A stretch of 5,932 nt of DNA from Flavobacteriaceae bacterium (GTDB lineage Bacteria; Bacteroidota; Bacteroidia; Flavobacteriales; Flavobacteriaceae): contig JAESQB010000220.1 of the NCBI GenBank assembly GCA_016765375.1, positions 1-5,932 on the forward strand, given 5' to 3'. Both the position numbers and the translations under genes were made by a program. Below the pieces are notes generated by a model. That model had not been told where the DNA came from and did not search any database. It was given only the letters and a program-made list of their open reading frames with translations. Below, piece after piece: positions 1-5,932 of this stretch (positions within the stretch are counted from its first letter, which is position 1; every line of letters starts with the position of its first letter).

Positions 1-801
1 TAGACATAAATCCTCAACAGTTGTAAATAGACTTGTTGCCCCAACATTCGCATAACTTAAAACGCTCTTCTTATAACCCGTATCATCAGAGAAATAAGAA
101 TAAGCTCTATTCTTTACGATTTTTTCATGATCATCGTAAAATAGGGTGTTCGACATTCCTAATGAATCGAAAATTCTCGATCTTGTAAATTCAGCAAATG
201 ACTTGCCCGATACTCTGGATACTACTTCAGCCAGTAGCGTAAAACCAGTATTAGAGTATGAATACTCTTCTCCAGGATCGAAATTCAAAACTTTTTGTTT
301 CGCCACTATCTTAAGTATATGTTCTTTATTGATAACGTCATCAAGACGCCAACCAGCCATTGCTAATAAATTCCATTGATCCCTTAGTCCACTTGTATGT
401 GAAGCCAAGTGCCTCAACGTTATGATCTTGCCGAAATCAGGAACTTCAGGAATATATTTTCTTACATCATCATCAAAGCTCAATTTCCCTTCATCAACTA
501 GGAGAAGTATTGAGAAAACAGTAAACTGCTTTGAAATTGAGGCAATGTGAAATATTGTTGAAGATGTTACTGGGATGCCATACTCAAGGTTAGCACTTCC
601 ATAACCTTTTTGAAATACTATTTCACCGTCCTTGACGACAGCTACGGCAGCACCAGGTTTGTCTATGTTGTCATATTCAGCAAATACGATATCAATGAGT
701 TCTTCACTATCACTTGAATAGTTTTTAAGGTTTGATTGACAACCGATCGAAAGAATTCCAATCAATGTCAACAGGGTTAGAGAAAATTTGAAATATTTCA
801 T
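1..801 (-). CDS. Serine hydrolase lipoprotein, class C beta-lactamase/PBP4*-like (N-terminal 267 residues; 3' end outside window)
   Basis: The open frame starts at the ATG at 801-799 and runs without a stop to the window edge, so the C-terminal part is missing. A signal peptide ends in a lipobox (LSIGC, Cys21), which predicts a lipid-anchored envelope protein. The serine beta-lactamase/DD-peptidase fold is shown by S88-I-S-K91 (the SxxK nucleophile motif, within FHIASISKQFT), by an HTSGL segment at about residues 136-140, and by Y182-S-N184 (the YxN motif). A GATSLFTTVEDL segment near residue 254 matches the usual helix before the third motif. The KTG/HxG motif expected further on lies off the window. 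Members of this family cleave D-Ala peptides, esters or amides, and the motifs do not tell which. It lies 63 bases downstream of the porin gene on the same strand, so it may be the last gene of the operon or separately transcribed. The family call is firm and the substrate is unknown. Confidence 0.9.
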   Translation of the reverse strand, partial: MKYFKFSLTLLTLIGILSIGCQSNLKNYSSDSEELIDIVFAEYDNIDKPGAAVAVVKDGEIVFQKGYGSANLEYGIPVTSSTIFHIASISKQFTVFSILLLVDEGKLSFDDDVRKYIPEVPDFGKIITLRHLASHTSGLRDQWNLLAMAGWRLDDVINKEHILKIVAKQKVLNFDPGEEYSYSNTGFTLLAEVVSRVSGKSFAEFTRSRIFDSLGMSNTLFYDDHEKIVKNRAYSYFSDDTGYKKSVLSYANVGATSLFTTVEDLCL

Positions 802-864
802 GGTATCATAGTTAGGGAATAGCTCACAACACTTGTATATAAACACTTTTTTATACAGCATCAT
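802..864 (-). promoter_or_regulatory. Short intergenic spacer with direct repeats before the serine hydrolase gene
   Basis: This 63-base AT-rich spacer separates the porin stop from the lipoprotein start. On the coding (minus) strand it holds two direct copies of AAGTGTT (complement at 828-834 and 842-848) with starts 14 bases apart, and between them the near-palindrome TGTTTATATACA. There is no U-rich hairpin that would act as a terminator, no clear Shine-Dalgarno sequence and no convincing Bacteroidota TAnnTTTG -7 box. The repeats could be regulator half-sites, but this is a guess. Confidence 0.2.
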
Positions 865-2088
865 CTAAAAGTATTTTGTTAATGAAAACTGCAGATAGCT
901 GTCGTTCCTAATGAGATAAAGAAACTCCGCTGGGTCAATATTGTTGAAACCCGATGCTTCGATGCTTATTTTCCATGAATCTCCTAGTCTGCGATTGGCT
1001 TCGACAAAATAACGCAGCGTTTTACTGTTCCGGTCAATTACGATTCCGCCAAGGAAATCGGTACTTTGCGGGTCGTTAAAAGCAATACGGCTTCCAAAAA
1101 AAAGATCATCATTAAGCCCATTAATAGATTCGGAGCCTCTATCGTCAAAATTGTATTCTGCTAGCATTCCTAAGTCAATGCCAGAGCTAAATAGATTACT
1201 GAATGTGTATTCGCCACCAAGAGTAAAGGCGGTAATGGTTTTGCGCTTGCTTTTTCGATAAATCAGTTCTGCTTTCCAAAGCATTGAGCCCGTTGAAGCT
1301 TGAATATCAATTCCTGTTTGATTAATCAGTTCGTAATGAGAGCTAAATGTCATTGTCCGCCCGGGGCGGATTTTAAATAATGGCAAACGGCTTGTGCCGT
1401 AAAAATGAGAAATCCCTAAATCGAACACGCCAATTGAATGTGACCAGCGAATGGCCAGATCGAGATTGTATTTTTCTGAATTACTTTCATAAGTTGTATT
1501 GGAGGTATCCAATTCAAAAGGCGGGCGCAAGCGACCCTGTTGGCCCGGAAACTTCATTTCACGGAAGTATGTCATGGCATAGAGGTCAATGGTTCCCCAA
1601 TTTTGATTAAAGGAAGCATGAATCATGGGTTGTCCGAGCTTATGCTCTACATCAGAACCTTCTAATACATCGGCTTGATTTATGATATTTACCAGGTTAT
1701 TGGACTCGGTGACGCCCCAGAATATTTTCTTAATCCCTATGCTAAGTTCCCAGTTTTTAAAAATGCCCTGCCAATAGAGTTCACGAATATCGGCATGGCT
1801 GCGTTTGCGATCGTGCTGGTCAATCCGGGCAAAACCTGTGAATTGTAATAGTTGTTTGCCTTTGTTCCATTCCAAATAGATTTCGGGCTGAAAGCGCATT
1901 GAAAAGTACTCCTGATGCTGGCCAGGATAGAGGGCATCATCAGGAAAGTAACGATAATCCACTTTAATATTTCCCGAGACCTCAGAATAGATTTTAGATT
2001 TTTCAATACTGTCCTGGGCAGAAGTTGTTCCCATATTAAAAAATAGGAATATCAACCCAAGCCCAAATATAAAACGACTCTTACCCAT
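865..2088 (-). CDS. Outer-membrane beta-barrel protein (porin-like) paired with RND/LolA-like genes
   Basis: The 407-residue product begins with a classic signal peptide (residues 1 to about 24, cleavage near TTSA|QD). The mature part has alternating aromatic/polar strands (such as YFSMRFQPEIYLEW, WELSIGI, WGTIDLYAM, LRYFVEANRR) and ends in SLTKYF with a terminal Phe, the usual outer-membrane barrel C-terminus. Conserved-looking stretches are FWGVTESNNLVNIINQ (123-138), KLGQPM (150-155) and FPGQQGRLR (180-188). From memory, these resemble uncharacterised barrels encoded beside MMPL transporters in other Gram-negative bacteria, loosely comparable to DUF1302-type porins. The start is supported because its ATG overlaps the stop of the upstream gene by one base (TAATG), which suggests translational coupling. 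The likely role is the outer-membrane exit or entry port of the system formed with the two genes upstream. The barrel call is strong; the family name and substrate are uncertain. Confidence 0.8.
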   Translation of the reverse strand: MGKSRFIFGLGLIFLFFNMGTTSAQDSIEKSKIYSEVSGNIKVDYRYFPDDALYPGQHQEYFSMRFQPEIYLEWNKGKQLLQFTGFARIDQHDRKRSHADIRELYWQGIFKNWELSIGIKKIFWGVTESNNLVNIINQADVLEGSDVEHKLGQPMIHASFNQNWGTIDLYAMTYFREMKFPGQQGRLRPPFELDTSNTTYESNSEKYNLDLAIRWSHSIGVFDLGISHFYGTSRLPLFKIRPGRTMTFSSHYELINQTGIDIQASTGSMLWKAELIYRKSKRKTITAFTLGGEYTFSNLFSSGIDLGMLAEYNFDDRGSESINGLNDDLFFGSRIAFNDPQSTDFLGGIVIDRNSKTLRYFVEANRRLGDSWKISIEASGFNNIDPAEFLYLIRNDSYLQFSLTKYF

Positions 2089-2867
2089 TATCTGGCTCTT
2101 TTTAAAGCGTTTTGTGAAAAATTGGCTTTTGTAAGGTTTACACCAAATGCTCTATCACTAAATACGAGTAATGTCTCTTTGACATTTTGATGATTCACCA
2201 TTTTTAAGGTATTGGCCCTCCAATATTTTGATAAGTATTGCTTGTAGTTGGAAAAGCTTAGGGTTTTAAGTAGTGCATCTTTGCGATCGTAGTATTCAAT
2301 TTTTTCAACCCTATAGTTGGCCTTGTTGAGCCATACAATGTTTCGTTTATACCCAGAACTTTTGGATACCGGATAACGCTCTATTTTATAGCTGTCTTGT
2401 CCATTTATTTTTTCTTCTAAAATAAATTTATAGGTGTATTTCTCAACTTCCTGAGAAGAAAGGTCTTCATAAGCAAATTCACTTCCCATAAACGGTCCCG
2501 ACTTATTAGAAGACGATATGCGCTTTACCCTTTTAATTGCCGGTAGATAAAGCCATTGATCATCATCACCAATTTTATGGGTATAGATCATGCTAGCGGT
2601 TCCTTTTACATCTTTAGGTGTGTCAAAAATCGTCATCGACATATCGCCATCTCCTTCTACTTCCATAGTGTAGCCATGCATCTTACGCGTGGTTTTTTGT
2701 CCGTTTCTATTGGTAAGTGTCATGGTTAATGTATTGGAAGAACTAGCCCAACCATTGTCTGCTTTTTCTGCTTCTTGCACGATTTCCAACCCTGTTTTTA
2801 AAGGCATAAATGCGGTGCCTATTAGTGCTATAACTATTGTTATTGTAAATATTACTATTGTTTTCAT
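2088..2867 (-). CDS. Periplasmic LolA-like protein (outer membrane lipoprotein-sorting protein family)
   Basis: The 259-residue product has a hydrophobic N-terminus (about residues 4-20) that reads as a signal peptide. There is no lipobox, so it should be soluble in the periplasm. The central signature runs from W105 to about S137 (WLYLPAIKRVKRISSS, then GPFMGSEFAYEDLS). It is the hallmark I know from the LolA_like family (Pfam PF17131), whose members have a LolA/LolB-type half-barrel that can hold acyl chains or other hydrophobic ligands. Tyr-rich strands follow (IERYPVSK, VEKIEYYDRKDALLKTLSF), as expected for that fold. The ATG at 2867-2865 follows an A-rich leader and gives a complete signal peptide. 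The gene lies 137 bases after the MMPL transporter gene, and its stop overlaps the porin start by one base. Its likely job is to ferry a hydrophobic substrate between the pump and the outer membrane. It is not canonical LolA: the neighbours are transport genes, not lipoprotein-sorting genes. Confidence 0.88.
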   Translation of the reverse strand: MKTIVIFTITIVIALIGTAFMPLKTGLEIVQEAEKADNGWASSSNTLTMTLTNRNGQKTTRKMHGYTMEVEGDGDMSMTIFDTPKDVKGTASMIYTHKIGDDDQWLYLPAIKRVKRISSSNKSGPFMGSEFAYEDLSSQEVEKYTYKFILEEKINGQDSYKIERYPVSKSSGYKRNIVWLNKANYRVEKIEYYDRKDALLKTLSFSNYKQYLSKYWRANTLKMVNHQNVKETLLVFSDRAFGVNLTKANFSQNALKRAR

Positions 2868-2910
2868 CTGTTTATTTTTATTGTTTTTTAATGGTCATAT
2901 GTAACCTTTG

Positions 2911-2959
2911 ATGATTAAAATAATCGTTTCCTTGTGAGTTTAAAGATTATTTTAATCAT
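2911..2959. promoter_or_regulatory. Perfect 15-bp inverted repeat, probable double operator or leader stem-loop
   Basis: The arms at 2911-2925 (ATGATTAAAATAATC) and 2945-2959 (GATTATTTTAATCAT) are perfect reverse complements separated by 19 bases. Each arm also contains a small palindrome, GATTA-N3-TAATC. The centres of the two palindromes (about 2919 and 2951) are 32 bp apart, close to three helical turns. The element sits 44 bases upstream of the LolA-like start, between that gene and the pump gene. Neither side is followed directly by a T run, so a standard intrinsic terminator is unlikely. Two dimer-binding operator sites on one face of the helix, or an RNA stem-loop in the leader, fit better. 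The regulator is unknown. Confidence 0.55.
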
Positions 2960-3004
2960 GTCGGTTTCATTTTTTCATTTTTTTATTGGATTAATACTGA
3001 TGAT

Positions 3005-5404
3005 CTAGGATCTCACTTTTACTTCCACGCTTGTGCTGAGCGGAGTCGAAGTAAGCTCAAGTTCTTCAATAGGTTTTTCAACAGGTTCTTGGATTTTAAC
3101 TTTATCTAATTTCAGTAGCAGTGCCGGAAGCAAAAGCAAGTCGAATACTAAAGCGGCCACTATTGTAATGGCGGTTACTTTAGCCATGTCGGAATTAAAT
3201 ATAAAGGAAGACTGCATCAATACTGTGAAACCTGCTGTGAGTACGACAGTGGTGACTATAATGGCATGCCCTACTGTTGAAAAAGCATAGCGTAAGGCGT
3301 CTTCTGGTGATTTACCCAACTCTCTTCGCCCTCGAATATATTTAGCGAGTAAATGAACCGTATCATCCACAACAATGCCAAGGGTCATACCCATTACCAC
3401 GGCCACGGCCATATTTATTTGTCCGTTAGTGAGCCCCCAAATGCCAAAGGCAACCGCTATTGGCGTGATGTTAGGGATGATGCTAAGCGCGCCATATTTG
3501 AAACTTCGGAATACAAATATGAGAATAAATGAGATGAGTATCAGTGCTCCAAAACCACTCTTTAGCATACTAATCATATTGGTTTTTGTTATGTGAGCAA
3601 ACATAAGGGAGGTACTAATACCGTAGGAAAACATATGTTCGGGTGCGTTATCCCGTAACCATTGCTCAGCCCTTTCTGTAAGTGCCATTATTTCATTACT
3701 TGAAGTATTATTAAGCGTAACGGTAAACCGAGTTTCCGATTTATCTACATTAATCTGGTTGTTCAAATCTAAACCATAAGGCAAGGACATTTCATAGAGC
3801 AGCAAATATTGTGCAGCTTCGTCTTTAGCATCCGGAATCTTGTAGTAGTCAGGATTATCACTATGCATCGATTTATTAACCTGCTTCATGATTTTTGAAA
3901 AACTGTTTACGTGCATAACATCTTTCTGCTGCTTGAACCATTTATCGAATTCATCCAGTTTCTTAAGATATTTTGGATCGCTAATGCCGTCGGCTTCTCC
4001 CGATCCAAGCGCATATTCAATATTGTAAATACCGGTAAGGTTTTCGCTGATAAAGTTGGTGTCAGTTCTGAATTTTACGTCTTTAGCAAAGAATTTTACG
4101 AACTCATTATTCAGTTCGTTTTTAAAAGAAAAAGCACTAAGACCTATAAGGGCTATCACAGAAAAGATAAGCACTTTCCGGTTATGGCGAATGACAAATT
4201 CAATCAGGAGGTCAAGAAATTTCGGGCGCTCATGCTTGTCGGCAGACATGGTTTTCGTTTTCACTCGAGCTGGTAAAATAGCCATCAATGCGGGAAGCAG
4301 TAAAACTGAGAATCCGAACGCAGCTGCAACCCCTGTAGCGGTAATATTGCCAAGATCATGAAATGGGGTGCCTTCAGCAAAGTTTAACGTTAAGAACCCT
4401 ATTATGGTGGTGACACTGGTAATTAATAGGACCTTGAAGTTAATGCGAAGGCTTTCAACAATCGCTTCTCTTTTTTGCATCCCGGAACGCATCAGTTGAA
4501 ACATGGTAACCAACAGGTGAATGCTATCGGCAATGGCAAGGGTCATAATTACAGTTGGCGCAGAGGCTGAAGGTCCGGTTAACTGAATTCCAAACCAGCC
4601 GGCCAGTCCCATAGCAACCACAATTGAAAAAAGTAGAACAAATAATGCGGTAAACATACCACTTAGGCTGCGGGTGGTGATTAAGACCATTATTAGAATG
4701 ATGAGAAACATTAATGGCACCAGTGAGCCCATATCACTCATGGCAATTTCAGAGAGAGAGCCATTTAACAGGACATTTCCAGAAATATAGGTCTTGTGAC
4801 CCGGGTGTGTTTTTTCCCACTCTTTTACCATTTTACGGGAGTGCTGCATAACTTCCATAAGAGCCTTGGGATTATCTTTCGGAAGGTTAACCGTGATATT
4901 GACGGCAGTAATTGAGGCATCTTTGTTAATGAGACGATTTAGAATCAAGGGTTCGTTTACCGCTATTTCTTTTATTCGCTGTAGTTCGGCATCGGATTTA
5001 TTGGCAGCCTCACTGGCAAGATTCTCTACATACATATCGTCACCTACGGAGTGCATGTGCTGAAAGTTGGAAAGTGCATCCACCCTTGCTGAGAATGGTA
5101 TTTGCCAGCCCATTTTTTCTAAGTCCTCAATGGCCGAGAGCGTTTCCCTTGTAAAAATGGTGCCGCTTTCCGGGGCAATTACTATAAAGACATTATCATC
5201 TTTAGTGAACTTCTCTTGCAGGGCATCAAATGCCAAGACCTGAGGGTTGTCTTCATTAAAAAAGATATGGTAGTCGTTGTTGAAGGTAAGAAATCTACCA
5301 CCACTGCCAGCAATCATAGTGATGACCACAGCAGCCAATAGGATAAACCAACGCCTTTTAATGACCCATTTTGCGAAACTTGTTATTTGTTTGTTATTTT
5401 TCAT
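3005..5404 (-). CDS. MMPL/RND-family inner-membrane transporter
   Basis: The 799-residue product has the duplicated RND layout. TM1 lies at about residues 19-37, followed by a periplasmic domain (about 40-225) and a five-helix block (about 228-378) containing LAIADSIHLL (Asp293). TM7 lies at about 410-426, followed by a second periplasmic domain (about 430-610) and a second five-helix block (about 615-765) containing GIVVDDTVHLLAKY (Asp680/Asp681). The paired acidic residues in the middle helices are those used for proton coupling in RND proteins. The size fits MMPL/HpnN-type exporters (about 750-900) rather than the AcrB type (about 1,030). No membrane-fusion or TolC-like gene is adjacent; a LolA-like carrier and a barrel follow instead, which suggests a lipid-like or hydrophobic substrate. 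The start at 5404-5402 has an A-rich leader and an N-terminus typical of the family. The C-terminal tail (about 766-799) is hydrophilic and acidic, and its last part is encoded by a repeat-like element. Family call firm; substrate and direction unknown. Confidence 0.92.
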   Translation of the reverse strand: MKNNKQITSFAKWVIKRRWFILLAAVVITMIAGSGGRFLTFNNDYHIFFNEDNPQVLAFDALQEKFTKDDNVFIVIAPESGTIFTRETLSAIEDLEKMGWQIPFSARVDALSNFQHMHSVGDDMYVENLASEAANKSDAELQRIKEIAVNEPLILNRLINKDASITAVNITVNLPKDNPKALMEVMQHSRKMVKEWEKTHPGHKTYISGNVLLNGSLSEIAMSDMGSLVPLMFLIILIMVLITTRSLSGMFTALFVLLFSIVVAMGLAGWFGIQLTGPSASAPTVIMTLAIADSIHLLVTMFQLMRSGMQKREAIVESLRINFKVLLITSVTTIIGFLTLNFAEGTPFHDLGNITATGVAAAFGFSVLLLPALMAILPARVKTKTMSADKHERPKFLDLLIEFVIRHNRKVLIFSVIALIGLSAFSFKNELNNEFVKFFAKDVKFRTDTNFISENLTGIYNIEYALGSGEADGISDPKYLKKLDEFDKWFKQQKDVMHVNSFSKIMKQVNKSMHSDNPDYYKIPDAKDEAAQYLLLYEMSLPYGLDLNNQINVDKSETRFTVTLNNTSSNEIMALTERAEQWLRDNAPEHMFSYGISTSLMFAHITKTNMISMLKSGFGALILISFILIFVFRSFKYGALSIIPNITPIAVAFGIWGLTNGQINMAVAVVMGMTLGIVVDDTVHLLAKYIRGRRELGKSPEDALRYAFSTVGHAIIVTTVVLTAGFTVLMQSSFIFNSDMAKVTAITIVAALVFDLLLLPALLLKLDKVKIQEPVEKPIEELELTSTPLSTSVEVKVRS
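3021..3052. repeat. Dispersed-repeat-like hairpin element inside the 3' end of the transporter gene
   Basis: The + strand reads GTGCTGAGCGGAGTCGAAGT at 3033-3052. Together with 3021-3028 it forms an imperfect hairpin: ACTTC pairs with GAAGT and AC with GT around one C/C mismatch. The core CTGAGCGGAGTCGAAG is a GC-rich word that I recall as recurring between genes in many Bacteroidota genomes; only one copy is in this window, so dispersal cannot be shown here. It is read in frame as transporter residues 785-795 (TSTPLSTSVEV), just before the stop, and stands out from the AT-rich surroundings. Confidence 0.5.
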
Positions 5405-5441
5405 ATTGTTCTTTCTTTTTTAGAATGCTTCCATTTTTAAT

Positions 5442-5474
5442 GGTGTCCATGACATTATAATTGCCATGGCCACC
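5442..5474 (-). promoter_or_regulatory. Strong imperfect stem-loop between the HMA and transporter genes
   Basis: On the transcribed strand, GGTGGCCATGGCA faces TGTCATGGACACC across a 7-nt ATTATAA loop. This makes a 13-position stem with 11 Watson-Crick pairs, one G.U pair and one G/A mismatch. It lies 14 bases after the HMA stop and 37 bases before the transporter start. No U run follows, so it is not a standard terminator. It could stabilise or process the mRNA, tune readthrough, or be a small palindromic repeat. A shorter palindrome, CCATTTTTAATGG (5431-5443), abuts it on the transporter side. Confidence 0.45.
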
Positions 5475-5488
5475 GTTATATCTCCTGT

Positions 5489-5728
5489 CTAACTGATAGA
5501 ATATCTACCAGCATATTCGCTGTCTTTATCTAAGAATTCTTGTAATTCTGCTATCGGAATTTCCCGATCCATACTGATTGCAATTTCCTTTGGTTTACGT
5601 AATATATACATCAGCTTAATTTTCGACATACCAACCAGGGTAACATCCGGATGCTTTTCTATTTGATCTTTAACGTGGTTTACACATCCTGTGCACATTA
5701 TATTGCTAACTGTATAAGTTTTTGTCAT
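5489..5728 (-). CDS. Heavy-metal-associated (HMA) domain protein, small metal-binding/metallochaperone-like
   Basis: The 79-residue product is a single HMA-like domain with no signal peptide, so it should be cytoplasmic. MCTGC at residues 11-15 supplies the CxxC pair (Cys12, Cys15) that binds soft metals such as Cu(I) in this family. The IPIAELQEFL helix and the closing GRYSIS strand fit the end of the fold. The length is usual for a stand-alone HMA protein. The middle (residues 31-46, VGMSKIKLMYILRKPK) is more basic and hydrophobic than the usual acidic or Val-rich strand, so metal delivery is not certain. The ATG at 5728-5726 follows an A-rich leader and places the CxxC at the normal distance from the N-terminus. 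It is the first of the co-directional genes leading to the transporter, with an 84-base gap that carries a stem-loop. Whether it serves the pump or merely sits beside it is unknown. Confidence 0.8.
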   Translation of the reverse strand: MTKTYTVSNIMCTGCVNHVKDQIEKHPDVTLVGMSKIKLMYILRKPKEIAISMDREIPIAELQEFLDKDSEYAGRYSIS

Positions 5729-5796
5729 GATTTTTAGTTTTATTTATAATTGTTAAATACATCTCTCCGCTTGACAAAAGGTTAAGATGTTTTGGT
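5729..5796 (-). other. Intergenic spacer upstream of the HMA gene
   Basis: This 68-base AT-rich spacer lies between the hydrolase stop and the HMA start. A weak inverted repeat, ACATCT/AGATGT (5759-5764 and 5785-5790), encloses 20 bases that can pair a little further. It could be a poor terminator for the hydrolase gene or an operator for the HMA gene. On the minus strand TTGTC followed by TATTTAA hints at a promoter, but the spacing fits neither the sigma-70 nor the Bacteroidota TTG/TAnnTTTG pattern well. I make no firm promoter call. Confidence 0.2.
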
Positions 5797-5932
5797 TTAA
5801 TTCAATCGTATTGAAATAATTTGTTTGAGTTCTTCTGACCATAATATACTATAGTGTCCTAAGTCTTCTAATTCAATTAATTCGGATAGGGGAAAGTCGT
5901 TATGTACCTTACGAGCTAAATCTATAGGCAAA
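5797..5932 (-). CDS. Probable alpha/beta hydrolase, C-terminal 44 residues (5' part outside window)
   Basis: The minus strand is open from the window edge to a TAA at 5799-5797. The visible tail begins LPIDLARKVHNDFPLSELIE and continues to LEDLGHYSILWSEEL before a short end. The pattern of a helix, then a Pro-led strand (about residues 17-22), then Gly-His at 25-26, then an acidic helix, is what is seen around the catalytic His of alpha/beta-hydrolase-fold enzymes. His26 would be the base of the Ser-Asp-His triad; the nucleophile elbow and the rest of the enzyme lie outside. The other two minus-strand frames lack this coherent reading. The substrate cannot be told. It lies 68 bases upstream of the HMA gene on the same strand and may be unrelated in function. 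The family call rests on a short stretch, so confidence is moderate. Confidence 0.6.
   Translation of the reverse strand, partial: LPIDLARKVHNDFPLSELIELEDLGHYSILWSEELKQIISIRLN

Noticed and set aside
146..379. Plus-strand open frame of 77 codons opposite the serine hydrolase gene
   Set aside because: It is antisense to clear active-site coding sequence (HTSGL and YSN region) and has no family-like features, so it is a shadow frame.
1737..2006. 89-codon minus-strand frame inside the porin gene
   Set aside because: It lies entirely inside the barrel gene in a different frame. The barrel frame has a signal peptide, beta-strand pattern and terminal Phe; this one has none.
2911..2959. Reading the 15-bp inverted repeat as an intrinsic terminator after the pump gene
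   Set aside because: The stem is very AT-rich with a 19-base loop, and in the direction of transcription it is followed by ATCAAAGG-like sequence rather than a U run.
3911..4361. Two overlapping plus-strand open frames of 121 and 101 codons opposite the transporter gene
   Set aside because: They lie within the well-supported RND coding sequence on the other strand, overlap each other in different frames and show no recognisable domain.
5420..5486. Possible leader peptide of 15 residues (MAIIMSWTPLKMEAF) with AGGAG upstream, before the transporter gene
   Set aside because: The AGGAG lies 14 bases from the ATG, which is too far for normal use. The ATG is buried in the stem-loop and the peptide has no attenuator-like codon run.
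5771..5800. Plus-strand TTGACA as a promoter -35 box
   Set aside because: No -10-like box lies at proper spacing and there is no plus-strand gene to the right in the window; the region to the right codes on the minus strand.

Overview
The window looks like a piece of a Bacteroidota chromosome (Cytophagales/Flavobacteriales-like; lineage inferred, not tested). The DNA is AT-rich and the genes have A-rich leaders rather than clear Shine-Dalgarno sequences. The protein types also fit: a periplasmic LolA-like protein beside an MMPL-type RND permease, and a class-C-beta-lactamase-like lipoprotein. In addition, one gene end carries a CTGAGCGGAGTCGAAG-type element, which I recall as a dispersed repeat in this phylum.

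All six recognisable genes lie on the minus strand, so transcription runs from right to left. In that order they are: (1) the last 44 residues of a probable alpha/beta hydrolase (5797-5932, cut by the window edge); (2) a 79-residue heavy-metal-associated (HMA) protein with an intact CxxC (5489-5728); (3) a 799-residue MMPL/RND inner-membrane transporter (3005-5404); (4) a 259-residue periplasmic LolA-like protein (2088-2867); (5) a 407-residue outer-membrane beta-barrel (865-2088), joined to gene 4 by a TAATG stop/start overlap; (6) the first 267 residues of a serine-hydrolase lipoprotein (1-801, cut by the window edge).

Genes 3 to 5 provide one protein for each envelope layer: inner-membrane pump, periplasmic carrier and outer-membrane barrel. 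The best reading is a trans-envelope transport system for a hydrophobic or lipid-like substrate, without the usual membrane-fusion protein and TolC partner. The substrate and the direction of transport cannot be read from the sequence. The HMA gene next to the pump is the odd partner and may point to a metal link.

Three non-coding structures punctuate the cluster. A perfect 15-bp inverted repeat, made of two palindromic half-elements 32 bp apart, lies between the pump and the carrier gene. A strong 33-nt stem-loop lies between the HMA gene and the pump gene. A repeat-derived hairpin has become part of the pump's C-terminal coding sequence. No stretch over 300 bases lacks a gene. I found no tRNA, rRNA, insertion sequence or CRISPR array.
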